From Fremontodendron californicum (taxonomy: Eukaryota; Streptophyta; Magnoliopsida; Malvales; Malvaceae), in contig JAULJL010000001.1 of the NCBI GenBank assembly GCA_030761205.1, positions 41,767,645 through 41,831,644 of the forward strand: a stretch of 64,000 nucleotides of DNA, read 5' to 3'. The notes beneath the pieces were generated by a model that was not told the origin of the DNA, made no database searches, and was given only the letters and a program-made list of their open reading frames with translations. The position numbers and the translations under genes were made by a program. Shown here piece by piece: positions 46,114-57,973 of this stretch (its first letter is position 1; each line of letters begins with the position of its first letter).

Positions 46114-46711
46114 TTGCAAATTATTACATAGTATATTACTATGAATAAAGCAGTATATATTTGAGTTACTAGTATTTAACGCCCAAATCTTTGCCGTGGG
46201 TCTTAGAAAATTTGGCTCATATATATGATAGGAACGAATTAAAGAACACATCTTTTTTTTTTAATTTAAAAAGTAGAGATCGATTCGAATCTTACTCTTT
46301 TAATTTAGTTACAAACTTATATTGCTTTTTATCGATTTTCATTCACTAATCCTTTCATATATCAACATTACAGAAAAGAAAAAAAAAAGTTAGTAGATTT
46401 TCCCTTGCAGCTAAGCTAATTAAGTACTTCCAACTCCTATAATAATAAAAAATATGGAGTAACACTCATTGTTAACTTATACTATACTACCTTTTCTAGG
46501 TTTAAATTTTTTTTTTAATCTTTATTCCATAGTATTTTATTTCCTAAATTATAATTTAAGGCATCTGACAGTGTTACTTTCCAAGGACTATATATCTAAT
46601 CCTGCCTGTTCATCCACAACATAGAGAGCAAGAAGCCAAGAAAAAAGGAAAAATCTTCTTAGCCTTTTCCTTTCTGTAATTTCTGATTGTAATTTAGTAC
46701 TAGTTTTTATT

Positions 46712-47080
46712 ATGGTCCAAATCCTAAGTTCAATGACTTCAATCCAAAACAGCAAGAGGACAGTTCCTAAAAGTATAGACAAAGCTTGCCAAAGGGATGG
46801 TCCTTGGACGCCTGGAGTAAGCACAGACAAGCATGCAGCGGTGTCCGCAACTGAGGATCAGGTGAGGGGTATTTTTAATCGCTATGATGCTAACAAAGAT
46901 GGGTTTCTTAGGAAGCAAGAGCTTAAGAACGCCTTTGCCAGCCTCGGTTCACGTATGCCTGGCGTGCGAGCGTCGCTGGCGATACACCATGCAGATGTCA
47001 ACGGTGATGGGCTCATCAGTCAGGCTGAGTTTGACAAGCTTGTTAAATATACTATGAAACGTGGTTACAAATTCAAATAG
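46712..47080 (+). CDS. Two-EF-hand calcium-binding protein, copy A1 (122 aa)
   Basis: A single-exon gene of 122 residues. The N-terminal 50 residues are basic and variable. Two EF-hands follow: DANKDGFLRKQE (first loop, about 62-73) with KNAFASLGS after it, and DVNGDGLISQAE (second loop, about 97-108) leading to FDKLVKYTMKRGYKFK. All calcium ligands at loop positions 1, 3, 5 and 12 are acceptable, so both hands should bind Ca2+. Small two-EF-hand proteins of this kind act as calcium sensors; the target is unknown. The first ATG is used; an ATG at codon 8 is an alternative. An identical protein is encoded at 58572-58940, and relatives follow at 61595, about 62474 and 63899. A TATATAT box lies about 125 bp upstream. 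Confidence 0.88.
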   Translation: MVQILSSMTSIQNSKRTVPKSIDKACQRDGPWTPGVSTDKHAAVSATEDQVRGIFNRYDANKDGFLRKQELKNAFASLGSRMPGVRASLAIHHADVNGDGLISQAEFDKLVKYTMKRGYKFK

Positions 47081-49498
47081 AGATATATCAAGCAGTCATA
47101 GTTTCAAGAGGTTAAAATATATAGAGTTATAGACTAGGTGGTGTGTTTGCTAGCATTGGTTTTGGGTAGAGAAGAGGAGGAAGATATAGTATAGGCATAT
47201 ATTGATCTCCCCCCCAAGCTAAGATGATGTAATTTTTATGGTTTTAGATGTTTTCTGGTGTGGTGAGTAGGTTGTGTTTTTGTAATCTGCCTCTGTAATG
47301 GTTCTGTAGTTCAATGTTATATGTACATTTTCGTATTTTTCGTTTCGATCCAAAAGTTTCAGAGTTTCGTTTCATAAAAGTCGCCTCACAAATACAAATT
47401 CAATTATTCAAGTTTTTACATGTATACCATATCGGATCTTCACAATTTTTTAACGTGGGATTTGGGCCAGTACTTCAAAATATCAGAAAATAATAGTAAT
47501 ATTTAGATATTCAATTTGGAATAGAAAATAAAAGTTAAATAAATTAAACAATAGGAGGAATCTATTCTGGTTACTTTTCTGCTTCTCTAGTGAAAAGTAA
47601 CTCCCTGCATTTTATAGTAATACCTAATTAAGCAATATATATATTTGAAGAGCTCCTGTTACTGTCATGCAATATGCATTGGAAAAGAAACCAATTCAAA
47701 CTAAATTGGATAGGCATATAGGCCATAAAAAGCTCCAAAATGGGGATAAAAGAAATAGCAAAAGACTGGTAGCAAATGGAAATGACCCAGCAGAATCTAC
47801 TTCAGCTTAGCACTATCTGTGGTCAGGTAGGAAGATCTAAAAGGAAGTAGAATCTGATCATTTTGCTTGTCAAATTGTCTCTTAATATATGCTTTACTCC
47901 CTCTATATTGCTGGAATAACAAACATTTTTACAACTTGACATCAATTTTTTCAATGGAGTTGATATCCAACATGCAATAAGAGTTAATTTGGTGTGTGTT
48001 TATGATGAAATAGTGCCAGCAGTACTTAACAGAAAGAAAATAGCCCTAGAAATGTAAAATAAGTTTTGATACCTTTAAGGAGGATTATAGGCTTTTATTC
48101 TTTCCTGCTGGAACAGAGCTTTTTCGTTTGGACCAACAAAATTGAAAGTTCTCACTTGTCCCTCCCTCCCTCCGACCAAAGGGACAAAAAAGAAGGAAAA
48201 CCTGTACAACTGAGTATTAATTTTTGTCTTAACAGTAGTGTGGTTTTGGTAGAGTTTTAAACTCTCTGTTTCAGTAATAAGGATTTAATACATTACAACC
48301 TCAAATACACAAAAAAAAATGTCTTGGCTTAGGTTGTTTTAAAAGAATCAACGTATGTATGATACTATGATTGTTCTGTAATTATAAGGAACATTCAGGT
48401 TATAGTAACTTAGGTAAAACAATTATCGAAGAAGTTTTAAATTGATTGAAAACAATATTTACCTTTGCATTCTAATTTTGTACTAACTTCTTTGTGTTAA
48501 AACTGATTGAAAATTGCAGCAATTGCAGCAATATGATAAGAGTAATTATATGAATAGTTAGCTGAATTAATGTTAATATATAATATGCCAACAAAACCAT
48601 AATCCTGATTAAAATATAGTCCTAAAAGAACCCAATAAAACTGTAGAATTTATGCTGTGTTGCTTTCAATGTCCCCAGTAAAATTCCTTTTGGATCAAAG
48701 TTAATAATACTAAGAGTTTAAGACGTGTCTAAGCTTAATTACATCCTTTTCCACAAACACTTTTTTTCTTAAAAGTTTGCGTAGGCTTTCGGCTTACTCT
48801 TCTTCTTTGAATCTCACAAGAAAATTTTTAAATAAAGTTCCTTCAAGATTAGTAAAGGATATCAGTCAAGGGCCTGAAAGCGTTAAAGTGGTCGAGAATC
48901 ACTTCAAGATTGCCCAACGGATGTTTATCTGTAAGGAATTTTCTCAGCCATTATTATTTCTCAAAAGAATATAACTACCAGCTTGTTCAAGATTCATTTT
49001 TTGAAGATATCCAACAACTCAAAGTTAGGTCTAAATGTTTTACAGCTTCATGTAACTTGCACAATCCACTAAAATAATCAAAGCCAAAAGAAACACCTGG
49101 CTTCAAATCCACTACTAGTTCTTATGCTGTCAACTACATTGTGTGGGATCGATGGTTTTGCAATAAAATTTCTGAAAATAGTTGGAGCAAAATTTTGTTC
49201 AGAAAATTTTAGTCCTCAGCTCAAATGGAGAGAGAGATTCTTGGTCGGCTGCGCCATGAATGGGATTCGAGTGGTCTTTCCACCTGCAAATCTTGTCCTC
49301 TCATATTTGAAATGGGAATCTGACAATCAAGTCATATCTAGCACATAAATTAACGTTTGATTTCCTCTCCTGCTAAAGCCATTATATAACCTGAAAATTT
49401 TAATAAACAAATGCTCTTACCTTTAAGAAGACCCAAAAGAAATTTTCATTTCAAGATTTGTGAGAGCTCACCTGTTTATCTTCCATAAACCTTCTTTT
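47081..49498. other. Spacer after EF-hand copy A1
   Basis: The first 300 bp is the EF-hand 3' untranslated region. Short open frames at 48066-48260, 48777-48974 and 49124-49348 are present and repeated in the duplicate. I recognise no family in them, and they lack a clear gene structure. The copia LTR begins at 49499. Confidence 0.5.
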
Positions 49499-49827
49499 TG
49501 TTAGAATCCCACATCGGTGGGAGAATTGTTAGAGTTCCTCCTTGAAGGCTATATAAAGAGCCTTAAGGAGAAGTATTAAAACCATCCCAAGAATTATCTC
49601 TTCCTCTCTTGTATACTTTCTTATATTCTTTGTGAGGTTGTTCTCTCCTAGTATTTAGAGAGAGGTGTTGTAATATTTTCTCATAGTGAAATTCTTCTAG
49701 TCTTGCCCCGTGGTTTTTCCCTTTATTCATTGAGGGTTTTCCACGTTAAATTTTGTGTGTTCAGTTCCTATTTTCTCATCTCTTATTTTAGTTGTGAGAC
49801 ACTATTCCGTCACTCTGGTACCTAACA
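49499..49827 (+). repeat. Copia 5' LTR
   Basis: It is bounded by TGTTAG and CTAACA. A TATATAAAG box lies at about 49550-49558. The LTR occurs once in the window, so its age cannot be judged from an LTR pair. Confidence 0.88.
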
Positions 49828-49828
49828 G

Positions 49829-49846
49829 TGGTATCAGAGCCATTGG
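49829..49846 (+). other. Copia primer-binding site (initiator tRNA-Met)
   Basis: TGGTATCAGAGCCATTGG begins one base after the LTR. The first 12 or so bases are complementary to the 3' end of plant initiator tRNA-Met, the standard primer of copia elements. Confidence 0.88.
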
Positions 49847-50080
49847 TTCGTGGTCCTTATTCCGCTGCAGTGAAAGTGTTGGTTCTTAGTATGCTCTGTG
49901 GTTGCAGTATTGTCTGATCTTCCACATCAGAAAAGAATTATTCTTGTTGCTGGAAATAAAGTGTGGTAGTGTGAAAGTGTCTAGGGAAGTTCTGGCTAGG
50001 AAAGACTTGGTATTTAAGTGTGTCTATCAGTGACCCACCTCTCTTTCCTGGGAACCTACCTGGTGCACTATTCACGGGCT

Positions 50081-50134
50081 ACGGTCACTGTCCAGTATAC
50101 GGTCACTGTCCAGTATACGGTCACTGTTCACAGA
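50081..50134 (+). repeat. Short tandem repeats in the copia leader
   Basis: An 18-bp unit, ACGGTCACTGTCCAGTAT, occurs at 50081-50098 and 50099-50116, with a third diverged unit after it. Further ACGGT..CTATTCA-like blocks continue to about 50250. The leader between primer site and gag is unusually repetitive, with TATAC/GTATAC motifs. Confidence 0.75.
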
Positions 50135-50289
50135 TACGGTTACTATTCATACGTGTGGTTGTATACTTTTGCAGTAATTGTTAACGTATACTGGATTTGT
50201 TCTAGTGTACGACATACGTACAATACTGTTCACGTATACGGTACTATTCACGGTGAAATAGTGTAACTCGCTTCAGTTCGTGTACAACC

Positions 50290-53135
50290 ATGGCAGCAAA
50301 ATTCGAGATAGAGAAGTTCAGTGGGAGAAATTTCTCCTTGTGGAAATTGAAGATAAGAGCAATTTTGAGGAAGGATAATTGTCTAGAAGCAATTGAAAGT
50401 AGACCCACAGAAATGACTGATGAAAAGTGGAAAGAGAAGGATGACAATGCTGTTGCCAATCTGCACCTAGCAATGGCGGATTCAGTTTTGTCAAGTGTTG
50501 CAGAGAAGAAGACTGCAAAGGAGATTTGGGATGTTCTAAACAAATTGTACGAGGTGAAGTCACTTCACACCAGAATATTCTTGAAGAGGAAACTCTACAC
50601 TCTTCGAATGAGTGAATCCACGTCGGTAACGGATCACATCAACACTCTGAATACGCTATTTGCTCAACTCACAGCATCAGATTTCAAAATAGCGGAAAAT
50701 GAACGTGCGGAACTTCTACTTCAGAGTTTACCAGATTCGTATGATCAACTCATCATCAACATCACAAATAACAATGTTAGTGACTCTCTTCACTTTGATG
50801 ATGTTGCCGGTGCTATTCTTGAAGAAGAATCCAGGCGCAAGAATAAGGAGGAAAGGTTAGAAAATTCAAAGCAAGCAGAGGCTTTAACGGTGATGAGAGG
50901 CAGATCAACAGAACGTGGCTCCAGTGGGAGTCAGAATCATGGTAGATCAAAATCTCGAAGAAGGAAGAATCTTAAATGCTACAATTGTGGCATGAGAGGG
51001 CACTCGAAGAAGGAGTGTTGGCATAATAAGAAGGGTGGAGAAAAGAATTCTGAAACATCAACCTCCCAAGGTTGTGTTGCAAGTACCTCAGATGATGGAG
51101 AAATCTTGTATAGTGAAGCAGCGACTAGTTCTAAAGGCGGAAAGAAACTCAATGATGTCTGGATAATGGATTCAGGTGCGACATGGCACATGACTCCACA
51201 CCGAGATTGGTTTTGCACTTATGAACCTATTTCGGAAGGATCTGTGTTCATGGGAAATGATCACGCCTTAGATATTGCTGGAGTCGGTACCGTCAGATTA
51301 AAAATGCATGATGGTACTGTTCGCAAAATTCAAGGGGTACGACATGTGAAGGGCTTAAAGAAGAACTTATTGTCAATTGGACAATTGGATGACCTCGGGT
51401 GCAAGATCCACACTGAATGTGGAATATTAAAAGTAGTGAAAGGAAACCTTGTGGTGATGAAAGCAGAGAAGATCACAAGCAATCTATACATGCTTTTGGG
51501 AGAGACGTTGCAAGAGGCAGATGCATCAGTTGCAGCAGCCAGCCAAGAAGAAACGACGATGATGTGGCATCGCAGATTAGGCCATATGTCAGAGCGAGGC
51601 TTGAAAGTCCTTGCAGAACGCAATCTCCTGCCCGGGCTCAAGATGGTCAATTTACCTTTCTGTGAGCACTGTGTGATAAGCAAGCAGCATAGATTGAAGT
51701 TTGCTAAAGTAACTACAAGAAGCAAACACATACTGGACTTAATCCATTCTGATGTGTGGGAGTCACCAGAAATATCCCTGGGTGGAGCAAAGTATTTTGT
51801 ATCATTCATTGATGACTATTCCAGGAGATTATGGGTGTACCCAATCAAGAAGAAGTCAGATGTGTTTCCAGTATTCAAGGAGTTCAAAGCACAAGTAGAG
51901 CTTGAAACTGGGAAAAGAATCAAGTGCTTGAGGACAGACAATGGAGGAGAATATGTAGACGGTAACTTTCTAGCATTCTGTAAGAAAGAGGGTATTATGA
52001 GACAATTCACGGTTGCACATACGCCTCAACAGAATGGTGTAGCAGAGCGGATGAACAGAACTCTCCTAGATAGAACAAGAGCCATGCTGAGAACAGCGGG
52101 ATTGGCCAAATCTTTCTGGGCAGAAGCAGTCAAAACCACCTGTTATGTGATAAATCGATCACCATCAACGGCGATTGGTTTGAAGACGCCTATGGAGATG
52201 TGGAAAGGAAAGCCAGCTGATTATTCTTCTCTACATGTGTTTGGATGTCCTGTGTACGTGATGTACAACTCCCAAGAAAGAACAAAGCTGGATCCAAAAT
52301 CCAGAAAATGTATATTCTTGGGTTATGCTGACGGTGTTAAGGGGTATCGCCTGTGGGATCCCACTGCCCGCAAGGTTGTTGTCAGCAGAGATGTAGTTTT
52401 TGCAGAAAATGAACTGCAAAGTGAGCAAACAAATGACAACACTTCAAAAGAGACTGCTACAGTGCAGATGGATAGAAATTCTCAAGAAGATGATTCTTCT
52501 GAAGCAGAACCAGAGCATGAGGTACCAGAACCAGTTGAGTCCGAGGCTGTAGAAGTTCGACGGTCAACTCGTGAGAGAAGGCCTCCAAATTGGCACACGG
52601 AGTATGTTACGGAGAGCAATGTTGCATACTGTCTTTTAACAGAGGATGGAGAGCCATCAACTTTTCATGAAGCTACTAGTAGCCCAGATGCTTCTCTGTG
52701 GATGACAGCAATGCAGGAAGAAATTGAAGCTCTTCACAAGAACGAGACATGGGAACTGGTGGAATTACCACGTGGCAGAAAAGCCATTGGTAACAAATGG
52801 GTCTACAAGATCAAGCGGGATAGCAATGATCAAGTAGAACGATATCGTGCTAGATTGGTTGTAAAAGGATATGCTCAGAAAGAAGGTATTGACTTCAACG
52901 AGATATTTTCTCCAGTTGTCAGACTTACTACTATCAGAGTAGTGTTGGCTATGTGTGCTGCATTTGATTTACATCTTGAACAACTAGATGTAAAGACGGC
53001 TTTTCTACATGGAGAGCTTGAAGAAGAAATTTATATGCTCCAACCAGAAGGTTTTGTTGAAACAGGCAAAGAGAACTTGGTTTGCAGGTTGACCAAATCT
53101 CTGTACGGTCTAAAGCAGGCGCCCAGATGTTGGTA
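50290..53135 (+). CDS. Copia gag-pol polyprotein, C-terminally truncated
   Basis: An open frame from ATG 50290. Domain order: gag (UBN2-like; FSLWKLKIRAILRKDN), zinc knuckle CYNCGMRGHSKKEC (about 230-243), aspartic protease WIMDSGATWHM, GAG-pre-integrase MWHRRLGHMSERG, integrase core with HSDVW, FIDDYSRRLW, RTDNGGEYVD and HTPQQNGVAERMNR, and RVT_2 beginning NETWELVELPRGRKAIGNKW through SLYGLKQAPRCWYK. The order protease-integrase-RT is diagnostic of copia. The frame is open for about 949 copia codons and then reads about 15 foreign codons across the junction, to a stop at 53182-53184. RT is incomplete, so the element cannot transpose by itself. Confidence 0.92.
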
Positions 53136-53236
53136 CAAATATATGGAAATCTCCAAATATATGGGTATAACCGGACATGGGTAAAGAGAACTTGGTTTGA
53201 AACAGGCAAAGAGAACTTGGTTTGCAGGTTTTGTTG
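53136..53236. other. Rearrangement junction made of templated pieces
   Basis: Between the broken copia RT and the second copy of the duplicated unit lies about 100 bp composed of direct-orientation pieces found elsewhere. 53136-53152 equals 39596-39612 (and 53328-53344). 53151-53164 equals 53325-53338. 53167-53183 equals 53284-53300. 53183-53199 equals copia 53068-53084. 53199-53230 equals copia 53059-53090 (32 bp). 53226-53236 equals copia 53049-53059. Neighbouring pieces mostly overlap by one or more bases. This is the expected look of serial template switching during repair. Confidence 0.9.
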
Positions 53237-53513
53237 TCTTCATTTTTTTTAAAGTAGCCGTGTCCGACACTCGTGTCAGATGCATAACCGGACATGGGTA
53301 TGGGGATATGATCCTTCAAGGACGCTCCAAATATATGGAAATCTAGGAAAAAAATGAACATACTCATGTTGGACACATACCTGTATCCGACACTCACACC
53401 CGAGTAACATAGCATGCATATACAATTTGAATGCCCAAGACAGACATATATATATATATATATATATATGATACCATGATATGTTGAGAAACACTGGGTC
53501 CTCTTGATATAAC
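53237..53513 (-). pseudogene. Tic22 fragment (part of intron 6 and exon 6)
   Basis: This matches 39505-39786: dispersed repeat, (AT)n run, splice donor region and the start of exon 6 on the minus strand (SVSQHIM and a few more codons). After 53508 the sequence jumps, with five extra bases (ATAAC, 53509-53513), to the equivalent of 41626 in the Tic22 5' leader. Exons 1-5 and part of exon 6 are absent, so it cannot encode Tic22. Confidence 0.9.
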
Positions 53514-54467
53514 GAAAAAAGAAAAACGAAAAAAAAATATATAGAAGAATAATGCAGTTATGAGGTTGAAATGTCTTTTTTTTCTACGGTCCAATCCAAT
53601 TGGTTATAATTTCATGGATAGTTTGGCAGTACTTCAGCCCAATTCGAGACTAAATCGTTGAAAAGTTATCCAAAGCCCATTGAAATCCAATTAATAGATT
53701 CACTCACATTACTACTAGTAGTAAAAGCCTATGTTATCATATTCTTTATTTTTTTAAAAAATATTTATATTCGACATTTGTAATTGAAACATATCTTATA
53801 TGAATATCAAAATATAATATTTTAAATATACAAAAAAAAATATATACCCATATTTTATATATATATATATGGCACTTACTTTGAATTTGAATAACATAAT
53901 AAAAGTGATAATATATTGAGTGCTTTTATTTTGATTCATCAATATCTATTTAGTTATAAGTATTATTTTATATGCTAAGGAATTTGTTGAATTAACTTGT
54001 AGAAGACTCATCTTTGACACGGAACCTTGATTAATAATAATAATAATAATCAATTCAAAGTTGATTAAGCTCCTACTACAAGCAATTGTATGTGAGTGTG
54101 ACTCTGACTATGTTCTCTCTTTATTCTTCCACCACCAAAGGAGAGAGATATTCGAGTTCGTTAAGATCCCTTCACGAGGGCATGTCTTCTTTTTTTCACA
54201 CTTTCTAATTCCCTTTTCAATGTTGGGTTTCTTTTTTATATGTTAATAACTAATGGAAAGAAGTTAAATCAAACCAAATTAACAAGCCTTGGTCTTAATA
54301 TATTTGAAGCCAGTTAAAAAAAAAATATCAAGATAATAGAAATATTTACGTTTGGTTTACAAATCTTTCTCCTCTAATCATTCTTATCCATTATCATCCT
54401 CTTTTTAAGTTTTAATAGTTTCATATCATTACATGATCACCTCCAATTTTTTTTTGTTTTTTTGTTT

Positions 54468-55321
54468 TGTTTCCGCTGCAACTTTTAATTTTGTGAAACT
54501 TCAATTTGCTCTATTCTTCTAACAAGTGCATCCATTGATCTGCATACTATGTGGCAAAACCAACGTAAACGGTTTTCTCTCACCTTTTTCTCTATAGAAG
54601 CTATCCCAACTTGAAAACGAATATCCTCATTTCTAATTTTGTCTTTTATAGTCTTACCACACATTCATCTTAACATTCGCATCTTGGCTACACTCATCTT
54701 TTGTATATGTTGCTTCTTATTAAGCCAACATTTTGTACCATATAGCATATTAGGTTTGATAGCCATCTTATAGAACTCCCTTTTCAAATTCAAAGATATA
54801 TTGCGATCACAAAAAACTCACCACACTTCTCTTACGCATAAAATTAAAATTTAGGTCTCCAGACAATGTAGTCAAGTCACCCACATTTGAAAAAGTAATT
54901 ACCATTAAAGAACTTATCAAAATATTCCATCAATCTCTCTTTTTAATCTCCTCATTGATCCTTCACCAATATCATATAGTTGTTATCCTTAATATAGTTT
55001 TTTTTTTTCTCTTCATGTGAACAAAGTCTATAGATTTCATTCTTTCCATCTTTTAAGTCCAATTAATCTATTAGAAATATTTTTATAAACTCACACTCTA
55101 ATCTCCATTACAGCTTTTTTGAGCTCTTTCCTTGCTAGCTTATATTTATCAAAATTTTCTGTATCTTTATTATTTTTTAAGTTCCTATAGCAAATTCGTT
55201 GGTTCTTACTAGTTACTTTTATTTTTTTCTCATTCCATAATGATATGTTATTACATAACGATGTCATGCCCTTTGATTCACCAAATTCTTTCTTAACCAC
55301 CCATATAATACAATGAACCAT
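54468..55321 (-). mobile_element. Decayed non-LTR RT fragment, duplicated copy
   Basis: The duplicate of 42590-43443, with the same internal deletion and stops. It was carried by the segmental duplication and did not arrive by a separate insertion. Confidence 0.65.
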
Positions 55322-56618
55322 CTTATTTTACATCACATTAGGATCCACCTCATTTTTCCATTTAACCTTTTAGAAGCCAAAACCCTAATAATAATTATGG
55401 ATATTCTGATTCTCTCACGGGTGTGCTGCATGTTTTAAGTAATTTCTGTCCACGTACGCCGCCCATCCGGTCTTCACCTTCCATTATTCTATTTATATTT
55501 ATGATTTTTGGTTCCCTATATCTTTAAAAAGTAGAAGCAAAGCTCTAGGCTTTTGTCTTTAGAGCCCTACCTTTACTATTTATTTTGATTCTAATCTTGC
55601 CTAAATATTCTTTCCATCACCTTTTGGAGGCTACCTGAAAGATTATCATGATCTTCCTACCAATTAAGGAAAGACAGATAAATTAGTCTAATTGAAATTA
55701 TATTAATTATTTATTAAAAATGATTTTATTAATTAAATTAAAAAGTAAATTTATCATCATATTATAAGTGAATATTAAAATTTGTTACTTTATTTTGATT
55801 TGATTGAGATTTAAAACTGCACTTTAATTTTTTATAATTATTAGACCTCACCTAATGAAAATAAAATATTCGGTTAGTGAATTTATAATTAATTTTGAAT
55901 AAAATAAAAAATATAATGTAAATATTCAACATATGAAAATATACACTTATGTGCCACAATAGAAAAATTATTATTTATTCTTAATGAAATTTATATTAAA
56001 ATAAACAATTTTAAAATATTAAAACCAGAATTAATTAAAAAATTAATTCTAATTTATCCAGTAAAAAGAAATATGGTAAAAGAATAGAAAAAGTGAAAAA
56101 TTTAATGAGAAAAAAATAGAGAGAGAAAGCAATTGAGAAAGAGATTAAAATAAAAGTTCTTGTTATTAGGATTATACTTCAGGTCATATTTTGTGGACAA
56201 TGAATGATTATTAATAAATTTTGCCATGCTAGAAAAATTCTAATCTCCATCTAATTAGTTAATTAAAATATAGTATACTAGATTTTTGATACACTCATTA
56301 TATGGGTGAAAAAGAAAAAATATTTTTTAAAAAAATTTATCTGTTGAAGAAATTACTTGATGATTTGAATGATTAATTTTTTATAAATATATATGAAATA
56401 AAAAAAAAATAAAAAAACATAAATATCTCTACTTGAATATTTTTATTATTATTTTATTCTAATTTTAAAGTAATTTCATCAACTGAGTTGATATCACTTA
56501 ACTTGTAACACTAACTCAATCAAAAAATTTATATAATAATATAGATTAACCAAAAAAAAAATATAGTACATATATTTCAAGGGAAATATATGCTTCTTGA
56601 TTCTTGACTACCATAAGG

Positions 56619-56938
56619 CATATAAAGCAATAGAAATATATCTAATCATGAAAAAGGCAATTATATGTAACACAACAAGTGGCACTCAAGTTTTCCAAAT
56701 TAGATTACTTTGCCCAATTGAGTGAATTAAAAGGTATTCGACAAATAGAACGATTCTTCAGGTGAATAAAGCATGGTTCAACATTTAATATAAGAATTTA
56801 ATAACAATGCATATAAAGCAATAGAAATATATCTAATCTTGAAAAAGGCAATTATATGTACTACAATTAATAAGTGACACTCAAAATTTCCAAATTAGAT
56901 TAGTTTGCCCGATTGAGTGAATTAAAAGGTAGTCAACA
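56619..56938 (+). repeat. Direct pair of A/T-rich blocks, duplicated copy
   Basis: The counterpart of 44741-45060, with the same two blocks and spacing. Confidence 0.8.
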
Positions 56939-57736
56939 ATGTTAAGCCAACCCTAATCAATAATCATCCAAACAAATGAAAACGTAATCAAATAAAAAAC
57001 CATCAACATAAAAGTAAACAATTTAATGTGATTATTTACACACCCAGATCAAACAAATATTTACCGAACCCAAATAAAAAATTCACACCCATAGTCCTAT
57101 GACATGCCTACACATCCAATCCCGTAAAATCTTATAAAATTTCTTACATCTTTCTCTCTTATCTCACCTTATACAGACTTCTACTATCTAAAAATTCACT
57201 AACTTACCGTCAAATAAATTTGATCATCAAACAATATTTTTAGTGAATCAAAAAATATTTTCAAAATAACTTTCAGCAAATCTTTTAAGATTTGAATCAA
57301 TCTTTTGGGAATCATTTGATTCATGTATAAATTATGTAATCTTATAATTGGTTAAACAAGAGAAAATAAATAAAAGATAATAATTATATAGAGAAAAAAT
57401 AAACTAAAAGTTGTAGCGTATGATTAATTAGCAATAATTTATCACAAGATATTTGTCTTGGGAGCTTTACCGAAAGTTTTAGTTTGGTAGGCAAATGGCA
57501 GCTCAGCTTTATTTACAAGAGCTATATGCCTCGTTACACAACATAAATTATTTTTATAACTTGAAAGAAAAGATTCAAATTGCAATTATGCAATTTCACT
57601 TTAATTAGATCATATAAGATAATAATAATACATTAATTTAATCATCATTATATATGATTAGAATTAAGATAGTTAAAGAAAAGAATCCAGAATCAATGAT
57701 CTTTATTTTTTATTTTAAATAAGCATTATTATGAGT

Positions 57737-57973
57737 AGATTCGTTCACAGGTCAAGTTATTCGTCCAGTTCGATCAGATTAAGATATTATGGGTCGGTCC
57801 GATCTGAATTATTATTTAATCAATAAAAAATATTTTTATTTAAATTTAATTATAATAATATAAAAATATTTTAAACAATAAAATTAGCTTCCGGATGAGC
57901 TAAATCAAATATAGGTAGGTAATTTTTTTGCTATTCGAGTCTAGTCTTGCCCAGTTGACCATGAACACATCTT
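57737..57973. repeat. Degenerate hAT-like MITE, duplicated copy
   Basis: The counterpart of 45877-46113 within the segmental duplication. Confidence 0.5.

Larger units (their letters stand above)
41617..46711. other. Gene-poor A/T-rich stretch between Tic22 and the EF-hand gene
   Basis: It contains a decayed LINE fragment (42590-43443), a direct pair of about 126-129-bp blocks (44741-44866 and 44932-45060), a degenerate hAT-like MITE (45877-46113), and the EF-hand gene promoter with a TATATAT box near 46588. No intact gene is seen. Confidence 0.6.
41626..49498. repeat. Segmental duplication, upstream copy
   Basis: About 7.87 kb nearly identical to 53514-61358, from the Tic22 5' leader to CTTCCATAAACCTTCTTTT. 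The copies differ mainly in microsatellite lengths, for example the (AAT)n near 42155 and (AT)n near 41978. Scattered single bases also differ, and about 24 bp near 45220 is missing from the other copy. The outer part of the same unit (39505-39786) also recurs at 53237-53508. This copy ends where the copia LTR begins. Confidence 0.95.
49499..53135 (+). mobile_element. Ty1/copia LTR retrotransposon, 5' half
   Basis: A 329-bp 5' LTR (49499-49827) starts TGTTAGAATCCCACATCGG and ends CTAACA. It is followed by a primer-binding site and a long leader, then gag-pol from 50290. The element is broken inside the reverse transcriptase at about 53135: the catalytic YVDD block, RNase H and 3' LTR are absent. 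The empty insertion site is visible in the downstream duplicate at 61358/61359. The open reading frame is uninterrupted up to the break, so the insertion was recent when truncated. Confidence 0.93.

Noticed and set aside
49499..49827. Possibility that the LTR is a solo LTR
   Set aside because: A primer-binding site, leader and open gag-pol follow it directly, so it is the 5' LTR of a truncated element.
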